Source: JAJEEA01 sp965243615
GTDB taxonomy: Bacteria > Acidobacteriota > Vicinamibacteria > Vicinamibacterales > UBA8438
DNA: 64,000 bases
Direction of reading: 5' to 3'
Assembly: GCA_965243615.1 (NCBI GenBank)
Contig: CBDEVO010000003.1
Location: 6,324,001-6,388,000 of the forward strand
Shown here: piece by piece, positions 30,718 to 39,826 of the stretch
Layout: the number at the start of each line of letters is the position of its first letter
Numbering within the stretch: position 1 is the first letter of the stretch
Notes under the pieces: generated by a model
What the model was told of the DNA's origin: nothing
Databases searched by the model: none
Seen by the model: the letters and a program-made list of their open reading frames with translations, nothing else
Made by a program: the position numbers and the translations under genes

Positions 30718-31205
30718 CCGACTTCAGGGCGGTCATCCAGCTCTTCGACGGCGCCGGCATCGAGTGCGTGATCGTCGGCGGCCTTGCGGCCACGATTCAC
30801 GGCTCCGCCCGGCTCACCCAGGACGTCGACTTCGTCTACGCGCGAACCCCGACGAACATCGACCGCGTCGTCTCCGCCCTGCGACCCCACGCGCCGTACC
30901 CCCGGGGTGCTCCGCCCGGCCTGCCCTTCGACTGGAGCCGGGCGACGATCGAGCGGGGCCTCAACTTCACCCTGACGACCGCCATTGGCGACATCGACCT
31001 CCTCGGCGAGATCACCGGTGGCGGGGACTACGAGGCGCTTCTGCCCCACAGCGCCCGGGTCGAGATCTTCGGCTGCCGATGCCGGTGCCTTGACCTGCCG
31101 GAGCTGATCCGCGTGAAGCGCGCCGCTGGGCGTCCGAAAGACCTCGACGCCCTCGCCGAGCTGGAAGCGCTGCTCGAGGAGCGCGGCGACCCTTCCAGGG
31201 GATGA
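30714..31205 (+). CDS. AbiEii-like nucleotidyltransferase
   Basis: Protein of 163 residues. VIVGGLAATIHGSARLTQDV followed by DFVYAR is the nucleotidyltransferase core (GG...R.T.D.D). The C-terminal VKRAAGRPKDLDALAELEAL is the family's conserved end. Such proteins can act as toxins that modify tRNA or use nucleotides in TA-like modules. Coupled to the upstream small gene. Confidence 0.8.
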   Translation: MTDFRAVIQLFDGAGIECVIVGGLAATIHGSARLTQDVDFVYARTPTNIDRVVSALRPHAPYPRGAPPGLPFDWSRATIERGLNFTLTTAIGDIDLLGEITGGGDYEALLPHSARVEIFGCRCRCLDLPELIRVKRAAGRPKDLDALAELEALLEERGDPSRG

Positions 31206-31217
31206 ACCCGGCTCGGA

Positions 31218-31616
31218 TTACCCCTTCCCGGCGTCGGGCAACTGCCGCCGGACCTCTTCCAGCAACGACTCAACGAGGTTCAGCGCTTCGTTCCGATCAA
31301 TCGATTCGGTGCCCAAATCAACGCCCTCGTACCGGAATTCGACAGCATAGGGTGTGTAGCCGACCAGTTTGCGGTACGGCCCCGTATCGACACTGCGGCT
31401 CTCGAGGAGGTCCAGCAACGCCTCCAGATTGTGGGTGAGCGGGTACGTCTCGCCCAGCAGCGCGAGCCTCGCCTTGAGAGCCTTCTCGGCCGCCTGCTGC
31501 ACGTGGAAGCCGAACACCTCGTCGGAGACTTCGTCCGAGCGGCGCATGACCCGCAATGCGCCGTGATCGCGCCCGGCGGCCTCGAGCAGCACCCGCGCGC
31601 ACTTAGGGTCGGTCAT
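31218..31616 (-). CDS. HEPN-domain protein
   Basis: Helical protein of 132 residues. FGFHVQQAAEKALKARLALL followed by THNLEALLDLLESR and YAVEFRYEGVD is the PF05168-type HEPN pattern. The start overlaps the end of the MNT gene by 14 bases. HEPN/MNT pairs are toxin-antitoxin modules in which HEPN is the RNase and MNT adds AMP to silence it. I could not place a clear Rx4-6H site. Confidence 0.82.
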   Translation of the reverse strand: MTDPKCARVLLEAAGRDHGALRVMRRSDEVSDEVFGFHVQQAAEKALKARLALLGETYPLTHNLEALLDLLESRSVDTGPYRKLVGYTPYAVEFRYEGVDLGTESIDRNEALNLVESLLEEVRRQLPDAGKG

Positions 31617-31938
31617 AGACGACCTGCCCTTCCCGGAGCGCCCGCGCCAGGACGTGGTTGAGAGAGTCGCGCCAGTAGTCGACGTCTTCGTGAGAGTAGA
31701 CGAGAACGTCGGCCGCGACGGGGAATGCCGCCAGGGCGTGGTAGAGCCTGACCGTCTCCCGGCGACGGCTGCGCTGCGGTCCGAACGGCTCTGCCTCGAC
31801 CACGATCAAGTCGACGTCCGAGTCGTTCCGGTGGTCCCCGCGCCCACGCGAACCGAAGAGGATCACCTGGTCGGGATCCACTTCGTCGACGATCGCCTGG
31901 ACCATCCGGTCGATGAGGGCGCGGGTGACCGACGTCAT
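31603..31938 (-). CDS. MNT-type nucleotidyltransferase antitoxin
   Basis: Protein of 111 residues starting MTSVTRALIDRMVQAIVDEV. The active-site motif is GSRGRGDHRNDSDVDLIVV, i.e. GSx10DxD, as in MntA-type enzymes. It lies upstream of and overlaps the HEPN gene. Expected to AMPylate and silence the HEPN toxin. A decayed copy of its first 53 bases lies at 32637-32689. Confidence 0.85.
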   Translation of the reverse strand: MTSVTRALIDRMVQAIVDEVDPDQVILFGSRGRGDHRNDSDVDLIVVEAEPFGPQRSRRRETVRLYHALAAFPVAADVLVYSHEDVDYWRDSLNHVLARALREGQVVYDRP

Positions 31939-31955
31939 TTGCGGAGCTCCGACCG

Positions 31956-32507
31956 TCACGGAGCCGGCGACGCGATCTTCCGGTACTTGCGAATCGGCCG
32001 CCCGCCGCTCGTCTTGAGCAGGAACGTTCCGCCCGGCACGTCGTACTCCCAGCGCAGCCTCTCGCCGTCGAGGACGAGCATGTCGCCCTCGCGGCTGATG
32101 CGGAAGGTGCTCATCCGGATCGGGTCGGAGCCGGTCACCGTCACCCGGGCGTCGTCCGGCGACGGCCCGCGCAGGTCCTCCGACCGCTCGTAGCCGTAGG
32201 TCCAGGTCATGGGGCCCCAGCGGTACTCCCCGTACCCGGCCGTTGACTCGAAGTCGTCCGGGCCGTTGCGGTGGCGCGTCGCCATGACGAGGCCGTCGTG
32301 GACCATCCAGCGCCCTTCCATCTCGGGCGGCCGCAGCACCCGGTCGCCGACGTGCCACTCGATGAGCTCCCACGTCCCTTCGATCACCGCCCGCACATCG
32401 GCCGGCGGAGCCAGGTCCTGCGCCCGGCCCGCGGCCACCGCGGCGACGGCCGCGAATCCGACCGCGGCCAGCACCGGCGTTCTCCGTGCACATTGACGGT
32501 CGGTCAT
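31956..32507 (-). CDS. Secreted lipocalin-like hypothetical protein
   Basis: Protein of 183 residues. A signal-like N-terminus (VLAAVGFAAVAAVAAGRAQ) is followed by VIEGTWELIEWHVGDRVLRP and later MTWTYGYERSED, MLVLDGERLRWEY. This beta-rich pattern resembles lipocalin-like domains (PF13924 style). It ends 17 bases before the MNT gene, but is probably unrelated. Function unknown. Confidence 0.6.
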   Translation of the reverse strand: MTDRQCARRTPVLAAVGFAAVAAVAAGRAQDLAPPADVRAVIEGTWELIEWHVGDRVLRPPEMEGRWMVHDGLVMATRHRNGPDDFESTAGYGEYRWGPMTWTYGYERSEDLRGPSPDDARVTVTGSDPIRMSTFRISREGDMLVLDGERLRWEYDVPGGTFLLKTSGGRPIRKYRKIASPAP

Positions 32508-32636
32508 GGAGCAGTCCCCTCTATCCTCGGACCTGGCCCGCCCATCGCCGCCTACGACTCCGCTGGGCGCCCAACAACCCTGCAGGGAGCCTGCGCCTCC
32601 TCCGGAGGCGGCGCCGTTCTACCGCGCAGACTCCCA

Positions 32637-32689
32637 GTCGACGATTGCCCGCACCGTCCCGCCGATGAGGGCGCGGGTGACGTGGTCAT
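32637..32689 (-). pseudogene. Decayed copy of the MNT gene start
   Basis: This stretch matches the first 54 bases of the MNT gene (31885-31938) with several substitutions and one indel. The minus-strand peptide HVTRALIGGTVRAIVD parallels SVTRALIDRMVQAIVD. Nothing else of the gene is present. It is a remnant of a second HEPN/MNT module or a small duplication. Confidence 0.6.
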
Positions 32690-32755
32690 CACCCCATCCC
32701 GCGCCCTGCGTCTTGCCGGATCCTGCTTCCAGTCTGCCGACGGCGGGGCGCGGGC

Positions 32756-34636
32756 TCACGGCAGCGCGAAAACGACCAGGGTGTCGGTGGCCGCCACCGC
32801 CACGTACTGCCGGCCGTCCGACGCCAGATAGGTCATCGGGTTGGCGTTCCCCGGCGCCGGCAGCCGCGCCTCCCACAGGCCGCGGCCCGAAGCCGACTCG
32901 AAGGCGCGCAGGCGGCCGTCGTCGGTGCCGGCCACGAACGCGATGCCGCTGCCGGTAGTGATGGCGCCGGCGCGGATGAGCCGTCCGGTGGCCCGCCGGC
33001 CCTCGGGCAGCCCGTCGGTGACCCCGAGGACCTCCTGCCACGCAACGTCGCCGGTGGCCGCGTCGACCGCGGTCAGCCGCCCCCACGGCGGCCGGTGGCA
33101 CGGGAGACTGGCGCCGCCCAGCTCCACCGCGAAGCTGGCGGGGCGCTGCGCCCCCTTGCGGTAGGGCACGGGATGGTCCGGAGGCGCCGCCTCGACGTAG
33201 CCGAGGGCGCCGAGGTCCTGGGTGACGACGAGCAGATAGCCGGTCGCCGGGTCCACCGCCACCCCGCCCCAGTTGGCGCCGCCGACCCCGCCGGGGAACG
33301 AGAGGGTTGTCCGCAACGGCGCGCCCGGGGCGCGGTAGACCCACGGCGTGAACGGGCCCGCGTTGTAGATCTCGCCGAGGCTGTCGACGAGGTCGCGGCA
33401 CGCGGCGGCGTGCTCGGGCGAGGTGTCCTCCGCGGTCACGAGGTCGTCGGGGTCCCAGGTGAGCCTGGACAGGCCGACCGGCTTCAGGGGTATCGGCTGG
33501 GTGGGCGAGGTCGCCTCGCCGGGGACGTCGCTCGCCGCCACCGGGCGTTCCTCGACCCCGTAGACGGGCTCGCCGGTCTCGCGGTCGAGGATGTAGAGAT
33601 AGCCGGACTTGGTGGTCACCCCGAGGGCGGCGATCGCTCCGCCGTCGCGGGGAATGTCGAAGAGGGCCGGCGGGGCCGGCGGGTCGGCGTCCCACAGGTC
33701 GTGGTGGATGGTCTGGAAGTGCCACCGGTACTCGCCGGTGGCGATGTCCACCGCGACGACGGCGTTGCCGTACAGGTTGTCGCCGGGCCGGTCGCCGCCG
33801 TAGTCGCCGGGGATGGGCGACGCGAGAGGCAGGTACACGTGCCCCCGCTCGACGTCCATGGAGAAGTAGAACGGCCACGCGTTGGCTCCGAGCCGCCCCT
33901 GCCAACTGTCGCCGCCCCAGGTGTCGTGCCCGGGCTGGCCGGGCTGCGCGACCGAGCTGAACTCCCACACCGGGGCGCCCGTGCGGGCGTCGAAGGCGCG
34001 GGCGTTGCCGATGCCGCCGATGGTGCCGGCGGGGGTGTTGGCGCCCACCACCACGATGTCGCCGTGCACGAGGGGCACCGAGTTGTAGGGCACGACCATG
34101 TCGACGGCGCCGCCCTCGCCGAAGCTCTCGACCGGATCCCCGGTCGCCGCGTCGAGCGCGCGCAGGTGCTGTCCGGTGGTGAAGATGATGCGCGGGGCCT
34201 CGCCGTCCCCGCCCGCCCACCAGGCCACGCCGCGTCGCGACGGGCGCGCCCCGTCGAGGGCGTGCCGCCACATCTCGCGGCCGGTCGCCGCGTCGAGGGC
34301 GACGACGCGGTCGGCCGCGGGCAGGTACATGACCCCGCCGACGACGATGGGGGTGACCTGCGAGTTCGGCCCGCGCGCGCCCTCGTCGACGGCCGCCAGC
34401 GGGTAGGTCCACGCCTCGGCGAGATCGGCCACGTTGGCGGCGGTGATCCCGTCCAGGGGAGAAAACCCCGTCCCCGCGGGGTCGCCCCGATACATGGGCC
34501 AGTCGCCGGCGTCGGACGCGGCGGCCTCCTGCTCCCCGCTCCCCTGCGCGGACACCCCGACCCCGCCGGCGCCGGCGAGCAGCCAGACGGCCCCCGCGAC
34601 GCCCAGAACGACCGCCGACCGCATGGTGCGCTTCAC
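32756..34636 (-). CDS. PQQ-binding quinoprotein (glucose-dehydrogenase-like)
   Basis: Protein of 626 residues from a GTG with GAGGAGG upstream. MKRTMRSAVVLGVAGAVWLL is a signal peptide. Propeller repeats (VALDAATGREMWRHAL, VAVDIATGEYRWHFQ) and IHHDLWDADPPAPPALF place it with membrane-free glucose-dehydrogenase-like quinoproteins. It lacks the methanol-dehydrogenase NWDLDH block. Periplasmic oxidoreductase; substrate unknown. Confidence 0.85.
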   Translation of the reverse strand: MKRTMRSAVVLGVAGAVWLLAGAGGVGVSAQGSGEQEAAASDAGDWPMYRGDPAGTGFSPLDGITAANVADLAEAWTYPLAAVDEGARGPNSQVTPIVVGGVMYLPAADRVVALDAATGREMWRHALDGARPSRRGVAWWAGGDGEAPRIIFTTGQHLRALDAATGDPVESFGEGGAVDMVVPYNSVPLVHGDIVVVGANTPAGTIGGIGNARAFDARTGAPVWEFSSVAQPGQPGHDTWGGDSWQGRLGANAWPFYFSMDVERGHVYLPLASPIPGDYGGDRPGDNLYGNAVVAVDIATGEYRWHFQTIHHDLWDADPPAPPALFDIPRDGGAIAALGVTTKSGYLYILDRETGEPVYGVEERPVAASDVPGEATSPTQPIPLKPVGLSRLTWDPDDLVTAEDTSPEHAAACRDLVDSLGEIYNAGPFTPWVYRAPGAPLRTTLSFPGGVGGANWGGVAVDPATGYLLVVTQDLGALGYVEAAPPDHPVPYRKGAQRPASFAVELGGASLPCHRPPWGRLTAVDAATGDVAWQEVLGVTDGLPEGRRATGRLIRAGAITTGSGIAFVAGTDDGRLRAFESASGRGLWEARLPAPGNANPMTYLASDGRQYVAVAATDTLVVFALP

Positions 34637-34755
34637 GATGGCAACCTCCTCGTGGGCAGGTCGAGGCCCGGCAGGGGCGCGCCCGGGCGAACCTCGAACC
34701 GGCCTCGCTACGACAGGACCGGCATTGTATCCTGCCGCCCCGGCTGTCCGCCTGA

Positions 34756-34917
34756 ACAGCCAGCCAGTTCAAGCCGTACTACGGCCACGGGTGGTCGTCA
34801 GTGCTGATGCAGTTCGTGCCGAAGCTGCGCTGCGCCGGGGGTGCCCGAGGGGGCCATCCACCAGATGCTCGTCGACAACCCGCGGCGCTTCCTCGCGTTC
34901 GGTGCCCAACGGAGGAA
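34756..34917 (+). pseudogene. C-terminal remnant of a phosphotriesterase-family gene
   Basis: Plus-strand frame one reads FKPYYGHGWSSVLMQFVPKL, then a +1 G in a run near 34829 moves the frame to GVPEGAIHQMLVDNPRRFLA. The NPRRFLAF end is characteristic of phosphotriesterase/PTER-like metalloenzymes. An in-frame stop lies directly upstream and no other part of the gene exists. It is debris left after deletion. Confidence 0.65.
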
Positions 34918-34994
34918 GGGTAGGCGCGCGACCGATGGTCCGCGCGCGTCCTCGGTCCGTGCACGGAGGAGGACGCGCGCGACCGGCCACGCGA

Positions 34995-36080
34995 TCAGAA
35001 CATCGCGATGGGGTTGGCGGGGCTGCCGGTGCCCCGCGCAACCTTCAGGGGCAGGGCCATGAACATGAAGGCGTAGCGCCCCTCCTCGGCGCACGCCTCG
35101 GCCAGCGGCTCGAGCAGGGCGTTGTCGAGCAGGGCCACGCCGTAGTTGAACAGGACGCCGTGGACCGGGAACGTGAGGCCGTAGGGGTCGGGCCGCGCGT
35201 CCATCATGTCCCAGCCGAGAAGGGCCACGTCGTGGTCGCGGATGAACTTGGCACAGGTCACGCCGAGCCCCGGCCGGTCGCCGCCCCCGTACTCGCCGCC
35301 CGCCCGCACGAACGAGTCCTTCCCGCTGTAGACGAGCAGGGCGTCGCCCGGCTCTACCTCGACCCCCTGGGCGCGGGCGATCTCCTCGAGCTCCCAGCCC
35401 TGCACGGGGTTGTCGGGGGTGACGTGGGGCTCGCCGCGGTGGCGCGGCACGTCGAGCAGCACCCCCTTGGTGATGATGCCGTCCGACCACGCGTCGATGG
35501 CGCCGAAGAACGCCCCCTGCGTGGTCACCTCCACGTCGGGGTCGCGGCCCTGCCACATGCCGTCGCTCTCCCACATGTGGCACAGGGCGTCGATGTGGGT
35601 CACCGTCTGCCCGTGGTAGATGAAGCCGTAGTAGTCGGACACCGCGCCCCCGCCGCCCTCGCGCGCGCTCTTGCGGATGAACTGCTGCGAGGGCTCGAAG
35701 ACGCGGCTCGCCGAGACCTTCCGTCCCGTCCGGACGAGCCGGGTCGCCGCCGCGCTCTTCTCGTCGGTGATGAGGTTGATGGCGCCCTTCTCGTCGTCGT
35801 CGCCCCACCGGCCCCAGTTGCGGAGGTCGGTGTACCACGACCGGACCTCCTCGGGCGTGGGCATCCGGGGATCGGCCTGGGCGGCGGCGGCCGCTCCCGG
35901 CGCGCCGGCGGCCACGGGCGGGGACAGTTGCCGCTCCAGCAGCTCGGCCGGCGAGAGGGTGTCGGGCGCGGCCGGCCGGGCCGCGTTTCCGCCCCACGCC
36001 GCCGCGCGCCCGCCGAGGGCCGCGCTGCCGGCCGCCGCCGTCGTCAACGTCGTCAGGAACCGTCGTCTCGAAGAGGCCAT
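34995..36080 (-). CDS. Tat-exported cyclase-family hydrolase
   Basis: Protein of 361 residues. MASSRRRFLTTLTTAAAGSA is a twin-arginine signal. IYHGQTVTHIDALCHMWES contains the HxxxTHxDxxxH metal site of the cyclase/kynurenine formamidase-like family (PF04199). GDALLVYSGKDSFVRAGGEY and FPVHGVLFNYGVALLDN are further conserved blocks. It hydrolyses an amide or lactone, substrate unknown, in the periplasm. Confidence 0.85.
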   Translation of the reverse strand: MASSRRRFLTTLTTAAAGSAALGGRAAAWGGNAARPAAPDTLSPAELLERQLSPPVAAGAPGAAAAAQADPRMPTPEEVRSWYTDLRNWGRWGDDDEKGAINLITDEKSAAATRLVRTGRKVSASRVFEPSQQFIRKSAREGGGGAVSDYYGFIYHGQTVTHIDALCHMWESDGMWQGRDPDVEVTTQGAFFGAIDAWSDGIITKGVLLDVPRHRGEPHVTPDNPVQGWELEEIARAQGVEVEPGDALLVYSGKDSFVRAGGEYGGGDRPGLGVTCAKFIRDHDVALLGWDMMDARPDPYGLTFPVHGVLFNYGVALLDNALLEPLAEACAEEGRYAFMFMALPLKVARGTGSPANPIAMF

Positions 36081-36155
36081 GGGTCTTCCTTTCTGCTGCC
36101 GCGGGTCTCCCGATCTCCAGGGGCGGAACCGGGGTCCATCATAGACCAGCCCCGC

Positions 36156-37517
36156 TCAGGGGGAGCCCAGGTCGAACGAGATCCCCAGCGAGACGAAGCG
36201 GTGCTTCTTCGACGCGCCGGTGCGGTGGTAGAAGAGCGGCTCGAGGGCCGCCCCGGGGGTGAGGGCCTCGGCGATCACGGGCGGCCCCGGGTTCTTGTAG
36301 TAGTCGAACTTCACGAACAGCCTCGTCCGGCCGGCGAGGCTGTCGTCCCGGCGGGGCCACCAGTCGATGCGCGCGAACCAGTCCATGCGGTAGGCGAGCA
36401 GGCCGTCGGGAAGGCGGCGCGGGGAGCTGATCGGCAGCTTGAAGGACGGTATGAACTCGATCGAGAGGCTCGTCAGCGGCCGCATCGCGATGGTCGGCCA
36501 GAGCAGGAACCGGTAGCGGTGCCGGCCCGGCACCCGCAGGTAGCGCGGCGGCGGGAGAACGGCGGAGGCCGCGGGGCCGCCGGTCACGGGGTCGAGGGGG
36601 GAGACCGGGGTCTCGATCAGCGCGTTCTCGAACTCGGAGAAGACCCCGACCCCCAGCGACAGCGACACCATCGCCTGCCGGCCGGCGAGGCCCCGCTCGA
36701 GCGGATCGACGACATCGAGGAGGCTGTCGAAGACGTCGGGGGCCGGCCGGGGGTCACCCGGCGCGGGGCGGAACGCGGGGGCGCCGGGCGGCGTCCCGGT
36801 GATGCAGGCCGGCGGGGCGGCGGCCCCGCCCGCGGGATCGAAGCCGGCGCGGAGCCGCTCGACCCCGCAACGGAACCCGCTGGCGCCATCGGCCGCGAGG
36901 TGGGCGAGGGCCCGCGCCCCCGCCTCGTCGTCCCGCCGCGGCCACAGATCGACGCCCATGGTGACCCCACCCCCGATCTCGTAGCGCGAGGCGATGCTCA
37001 TGGCGTCGTCCGAGTAGCGCTCGATGAACGCGAAGGCCCCCATGTGATCGGTGCGCCGGTGGTCGTAGCCGAGCCGCACGCGGCTGAAGTCCTGCTCGAA
37101 CACGTTGTCGTGGATGAGCGCCCGCATGTCGCCGAGGAGCCCGACCCGGGACCGATAGCCGCCGCCGCCGAGCCGGGCGCCGGCCCGGAGCCCGAACAGC
37201 GTCTCGTTGCCGGGGCCGCCGCTGAAGTCGCCGGTCTCGTCGGCGCTGAAGCTGAAGTCGACGTCGCCGGCGAGGCCGCGCTGCCGCGCCTCCTGCGCGG
37301 CGAGGGTGGCGAGGGTGGCGCGGAACCGCTCCCAATCGGCGCCGAGCATGCGCCGCGCCTGCTCCTCGAACGGGGCCAGTTGTTCCCGAAACACCAGGGC
37401 CCGCGCGCCGTCCCGCCCCGGCGCGGCCTCCGGCTCCTGGGCGCGGACCGCGCCGGACGGCGCCACGGCCACGGCAAGGACGACCAGCAGTCCCCTCGCT
37501 CCACTCGACACTCTCAT
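36156..37517 (-). CDS. Outer-membrane beta-barrel protein
   Basis: About 453 residues from MRVSSGARGLLVVLAVAVAP, a signal peptide ending VRAQ. A helical region (PFEEQARRMLGADWERFR) precedes many alternating strands (RVGLLGDMRALIHDNVF, YRFLLWPTIAMRPLTSLSIE) and the protein ends RFVSLGISFDLGSP. A Pro/Ala-rich insertion lies near residues 235-280. Looks like a DUF481-style barrel of unknown role. It is divergent from the PQQ gene at 37839. Confidence 0.65.
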   Translation of the reverse strand: MRVSSGARGLLVVLAVAVAPSGAVRAQEPEAAPGRDGARALVFREQLAPFEEQARRMLGADWERFRATLATLAAQEARQRGLAGDVDFSFSADETGDFSGGPGNETLFGLRAGARLGGGGYRSRVGLLGDMRALIHDNVFEQDFSRVRLGYDHRRTDHMGAFAFIERYSDDAMSIASRYEIGGGVTMGVDLWPRRDDEAGARALAHLAADGASGFRCGVERLRAGFDPAGGAAAPPACITGTPPGAPAFRPAPGDPRPAPDVFDSLLDVVDPLERGLAGRQAMVSLSLGVGVFSEFENALIETPVSPLDPVTGGPAASAVLPPPRYLRVPGRHRYRFLLWPTIAMRPLTSLSIEFIPSFKLPISSPRRLPDGLLAYRMDWFARIDWWPRRDDSLAGRTRLFVKFDYYKNPGPPVIAEALTPGAALEPLFYHRTGASKKHRFVSLGISFDLGSP

Positions 37518-37537
37518 TCGACTCCTCGTCTCGGACG

Positions 37538-37724
37538 GACGCACGCGGCCCCGACGCCGCGCCTCCGTCGCCGGTCCAACCCCGCGCCGCACGCGGCGAC
37601 CCGCCGCGCCGGACGGCCGGCCGCGGAAGCGACGCACGCGGCCCCGACGCCGCGCCTCCGTCGCCGGTCCAACCCCGCGCCGCACGCGGCGACCCGCCGC
37701 GCCGGACGGCCGGCCGCGGAAGCG
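37538..37724. repeat. Perfect 93-base tandem repeat, two copies
   Basis: Copies at 37538-37630 and 37631-37723 appear identical, extending one base further. GC-rich with internal short inverted repeats. It lies in the shared upstream region of two divergent genes (37517 minus, 37839 plus), so copy number could alter promoter spacing. Confidence 0.85.
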
Positions 37725-37838
37725 GGGCGATCTTGCCACGGGTCGGCCGCATCGGTGATGTGGAGGGGCGGCCGGTCATATAATCCTCGGACCAATCGAG
37801 CTTCCATCCCGGGACCCGTCAGATCGGAAGGTGGACCC

Positions 37839-39650
37839 ATGGTGACCAGCCAGCGCAGACTCTTCCCCGGCGCCAGCCTGCTCGCGAGTGCCGGCCTGCT
37901 CGCGTTCGCCGCCGGCGCGGCCGCCCAGCCGGAGCCGGCGCCGGTGCCCGAGATGCTCCGCGACTTCGTCCCCGTCACCGACGCCATGCTGCGCGAGCCG
38001 GCGCCCGAGAACTGGATCGGCTTCCGCAACGGCTACGCCCTGTGGGGGTACAGCCCCCTCGAGCAGATCGACGCCGGCAACGTCGGCGAGCTGCGGCTCG
38101 TCTGGTCGCGGGCCATGCAGGAGGGCTACCAGGAGGTCGAGCCCATCGTCCACGACGGGGTGATGTTCCTCGCCAACGTCGAGGACATCGTGCAGGCCCT
38201 CGACGCCACCACCGGCGACCTCCTGTGGCAGTACCGGCGCAACCTGCCCGAGAACATCGCCAACGTCACCGGCACCCGCTACCGCTACCGCAACGTCTCC
38301 ATCTACGGCGACAAGATCTTCCTCGCCACCAACGACGCCTACATCGTCGCCCTCGACGCCCGCACCGGCGAGCTCGTGTGGGAGACCGAGCGGGCCGACT
38401 ACCGCGAGCGGGTGGCGCAGACGGCGGGACCGACCATCGTCAACGGCAAGGTCATCAACGGCTCGCGCTGCAACCCGTCGAGCCCGCGCCCCGGCGGCTG
38501 CTTCATCACGGCCCACGACGTCGACAGCGGCGAGGAGCTGTGGCGCGTCAACACCGCGGCGACGCCGGACCAGTTCGGCGGCGACACCTGGGGCGGGCTG
38601 CCCCGCGCCGCCCGGCGGCACGCCTCGGCGTGGATGGTGGGCAGCTACGACCCCGAGCTGCACCTCGTCTACTGGGGCACGGGGCCGCCGGCGCCGTTGC
38701 CCGAGTCGCTGCGGGGGGCGGGCAAGGCGGACCTGCTCTTCACCAACTCGACCCTCGCCCTCGACCCCGACACCGGCGAGATGGCCTGGTACTTCCAGCA
38801 CCTGCCCCGCGACAACTGGGACCTCGACCACGTCTACGAGCGCATGATCGTCGAGACCGAGGTGTCGCCGAACCCCGCATCGGTGCCGTGGATCAACCCC
38901 GCGGTGACCCCGGGCGAGCGGCGCAAGGTCATCACCGGCATCCCCGGCAAGACCGGCCTCATCTGGACGCTGGACGCCGCCACCGGCGAGTTCCTCTGGG
39001 CGCGGCCCACCGTCTACCAGAACATCATGACCGGGCTCGACCTCGCGACGGGACGCCCCGCGTTCGACGAGTCGACGGCGCCGGTGTCGGTCCGCGACCC
39101 GGCGTTCGCCTGCCCCCACCTGCTCGGCGGCAAGAACCAGCCGTCGGGCGCCTACAGCCCCGACACCGGCGCCCTCTACATGCCCCTGAACAACGCCTGC
39201 ATGGACATCGCGATGTCGGTCGAGGTGGCGGGGCCGAGCGACGGCTACGACGTGCGGGTCCAGGTGCGCCACCGGCCGGACGTCGACCCCGACACGGCGC
39301 CGGTGGGCCGCCTCGAGGCGGTGTCGGCGTCGACCGGCGACACCCTCTGGCTCTACGAGCAGCGCGCGCCCATCTACGGGTCGGTGCTGGCCACGGGCGG
39401 GAATCTGCTCTTCTCGGGCGACGTCGTCCGCCGCTTCCGCGCGTTCGACGCCGAGACCGGCGAGGTGCTCTGGCAGACGATCCTCAACGGGCCGGTCAGC
39501 GGCCGGCCCATGACCTTCAGCGTCGGCGGGCGCCAGTACCTCGCGGTGGGGTCGGGCGGCCTGACCCAGGGCACCGGGTTCCTGCAGCTCACGCCCGAGC
39601 TGACCAGCCCGAGCGGGAGCAACACGCTGTTCGTTTTCGCGTTGCCTTAA
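37839..39650 (+). CDS. PQQ-dependent alcohol dehydrogenase-like protein
   Basis: Protein of 603 residues with signal peptide ending AGAAAQ. WGYSPLEQIDAGNVGELRLV opens the propeller; PRDNWDLDHVYE matches the catalytic-Asp region of methanol/ethanol dehydrogenases and VYWGTGPPAPL the substrate-side loop. GSGGLTQGTGFLQLTPEL is near the end. No CxxCH heme motif, so it is a type I quinoprotein that would need a separate electron acceptor. Paralog of the partial gene at 1-1259. Confidence 0.88.
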   Translation: MVTSQRRLFPGASLLASAGLLAFAAGAAAQPEPAPVPEMLRDFVPVTDAMLREPAPENWIGFRNGYALWGYSPLEQIDAGNVGELRLVWSRAMQEGYQEVEPIVHDGVMFLANVEDIVQALDATTGDLLWQYRRNLPENIANVTGTRYRYRNVSIYGDKIFLATNDAYIVALDARTGELVWETERADYRERVAQTAGPTIVNGKVINGSRCNPSSPRPGGCFITAHDVDSGEELWRVNTAATPDQFGGDTWGGLPRAARRHASAWMVGSYDPELHLVYWGTGPPAPLPESLRGAGKADLLFTNSTLALDPDTGEMAWYFQHLPRDNWDLDHVYERMIVETEVSPNPASVPWINPAVTPGERRKVITGIPGKTGLIWTLDAATGEFLWARPTVYQNIMTGLDLATGRPAFDESTAPVSVRDPAFACPHLLGGKNQPSGAYSPDTGALYMPLNNACMDIAMSVEVAGPSDGYDVRVQVRHRPDVDPDTAPVGRLEAVSASTGDTLWLYEQRAPIYGSVLATGGNLLFSGDVVRRFRAFDAETGEVLWQTILNGPVSGRPMTFSVGGRQYLAVGSGGLTQGTGFLQLTPELTSPSGSNTLFVFALP

Positions 39651-39802
39651 CGCTGGATCTGGTCCGTGGCGGTCCGCATCTGTTCAAACAAGCAGGTTTA
39701 TGAGCCAAATTTTGCGCAATTGCCCGTCTTGGGGGTCCGAGCCGGTCCGGGGCGATCCGCCCAAATCCGAGGCTTGACTGTGGGCGTATCGTGGGTGTAC
39801 CG

Positions 39803-39814
39803 TTTTGATCAAAA
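39803..39814. promoter_or_regulatory. Palindrome before the integrase gene
   Basis: TTTTGATCAAAA is a perfect 12-base palindrome 13 bases before the integrase ATG and partly overlaps the AAGGGG ribosome site. It could be an operator or a recombinase arm site. Confidence 0.35.
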
Positions 39815-39826
39815 GGGGCTGATTCA

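Noticed and set aside
34434..39650. Plus-strand frame of 1738 codons
   Set aside because: Only the part from 37839 has quinoprotein motifs; the rest is antisense to the cyclase and outer-membrane genes.
39651..39826. tRNA or att site before the integrase
   Set aside because: No cloverleaf or CCA end could be built and no matching direct repeat was found.
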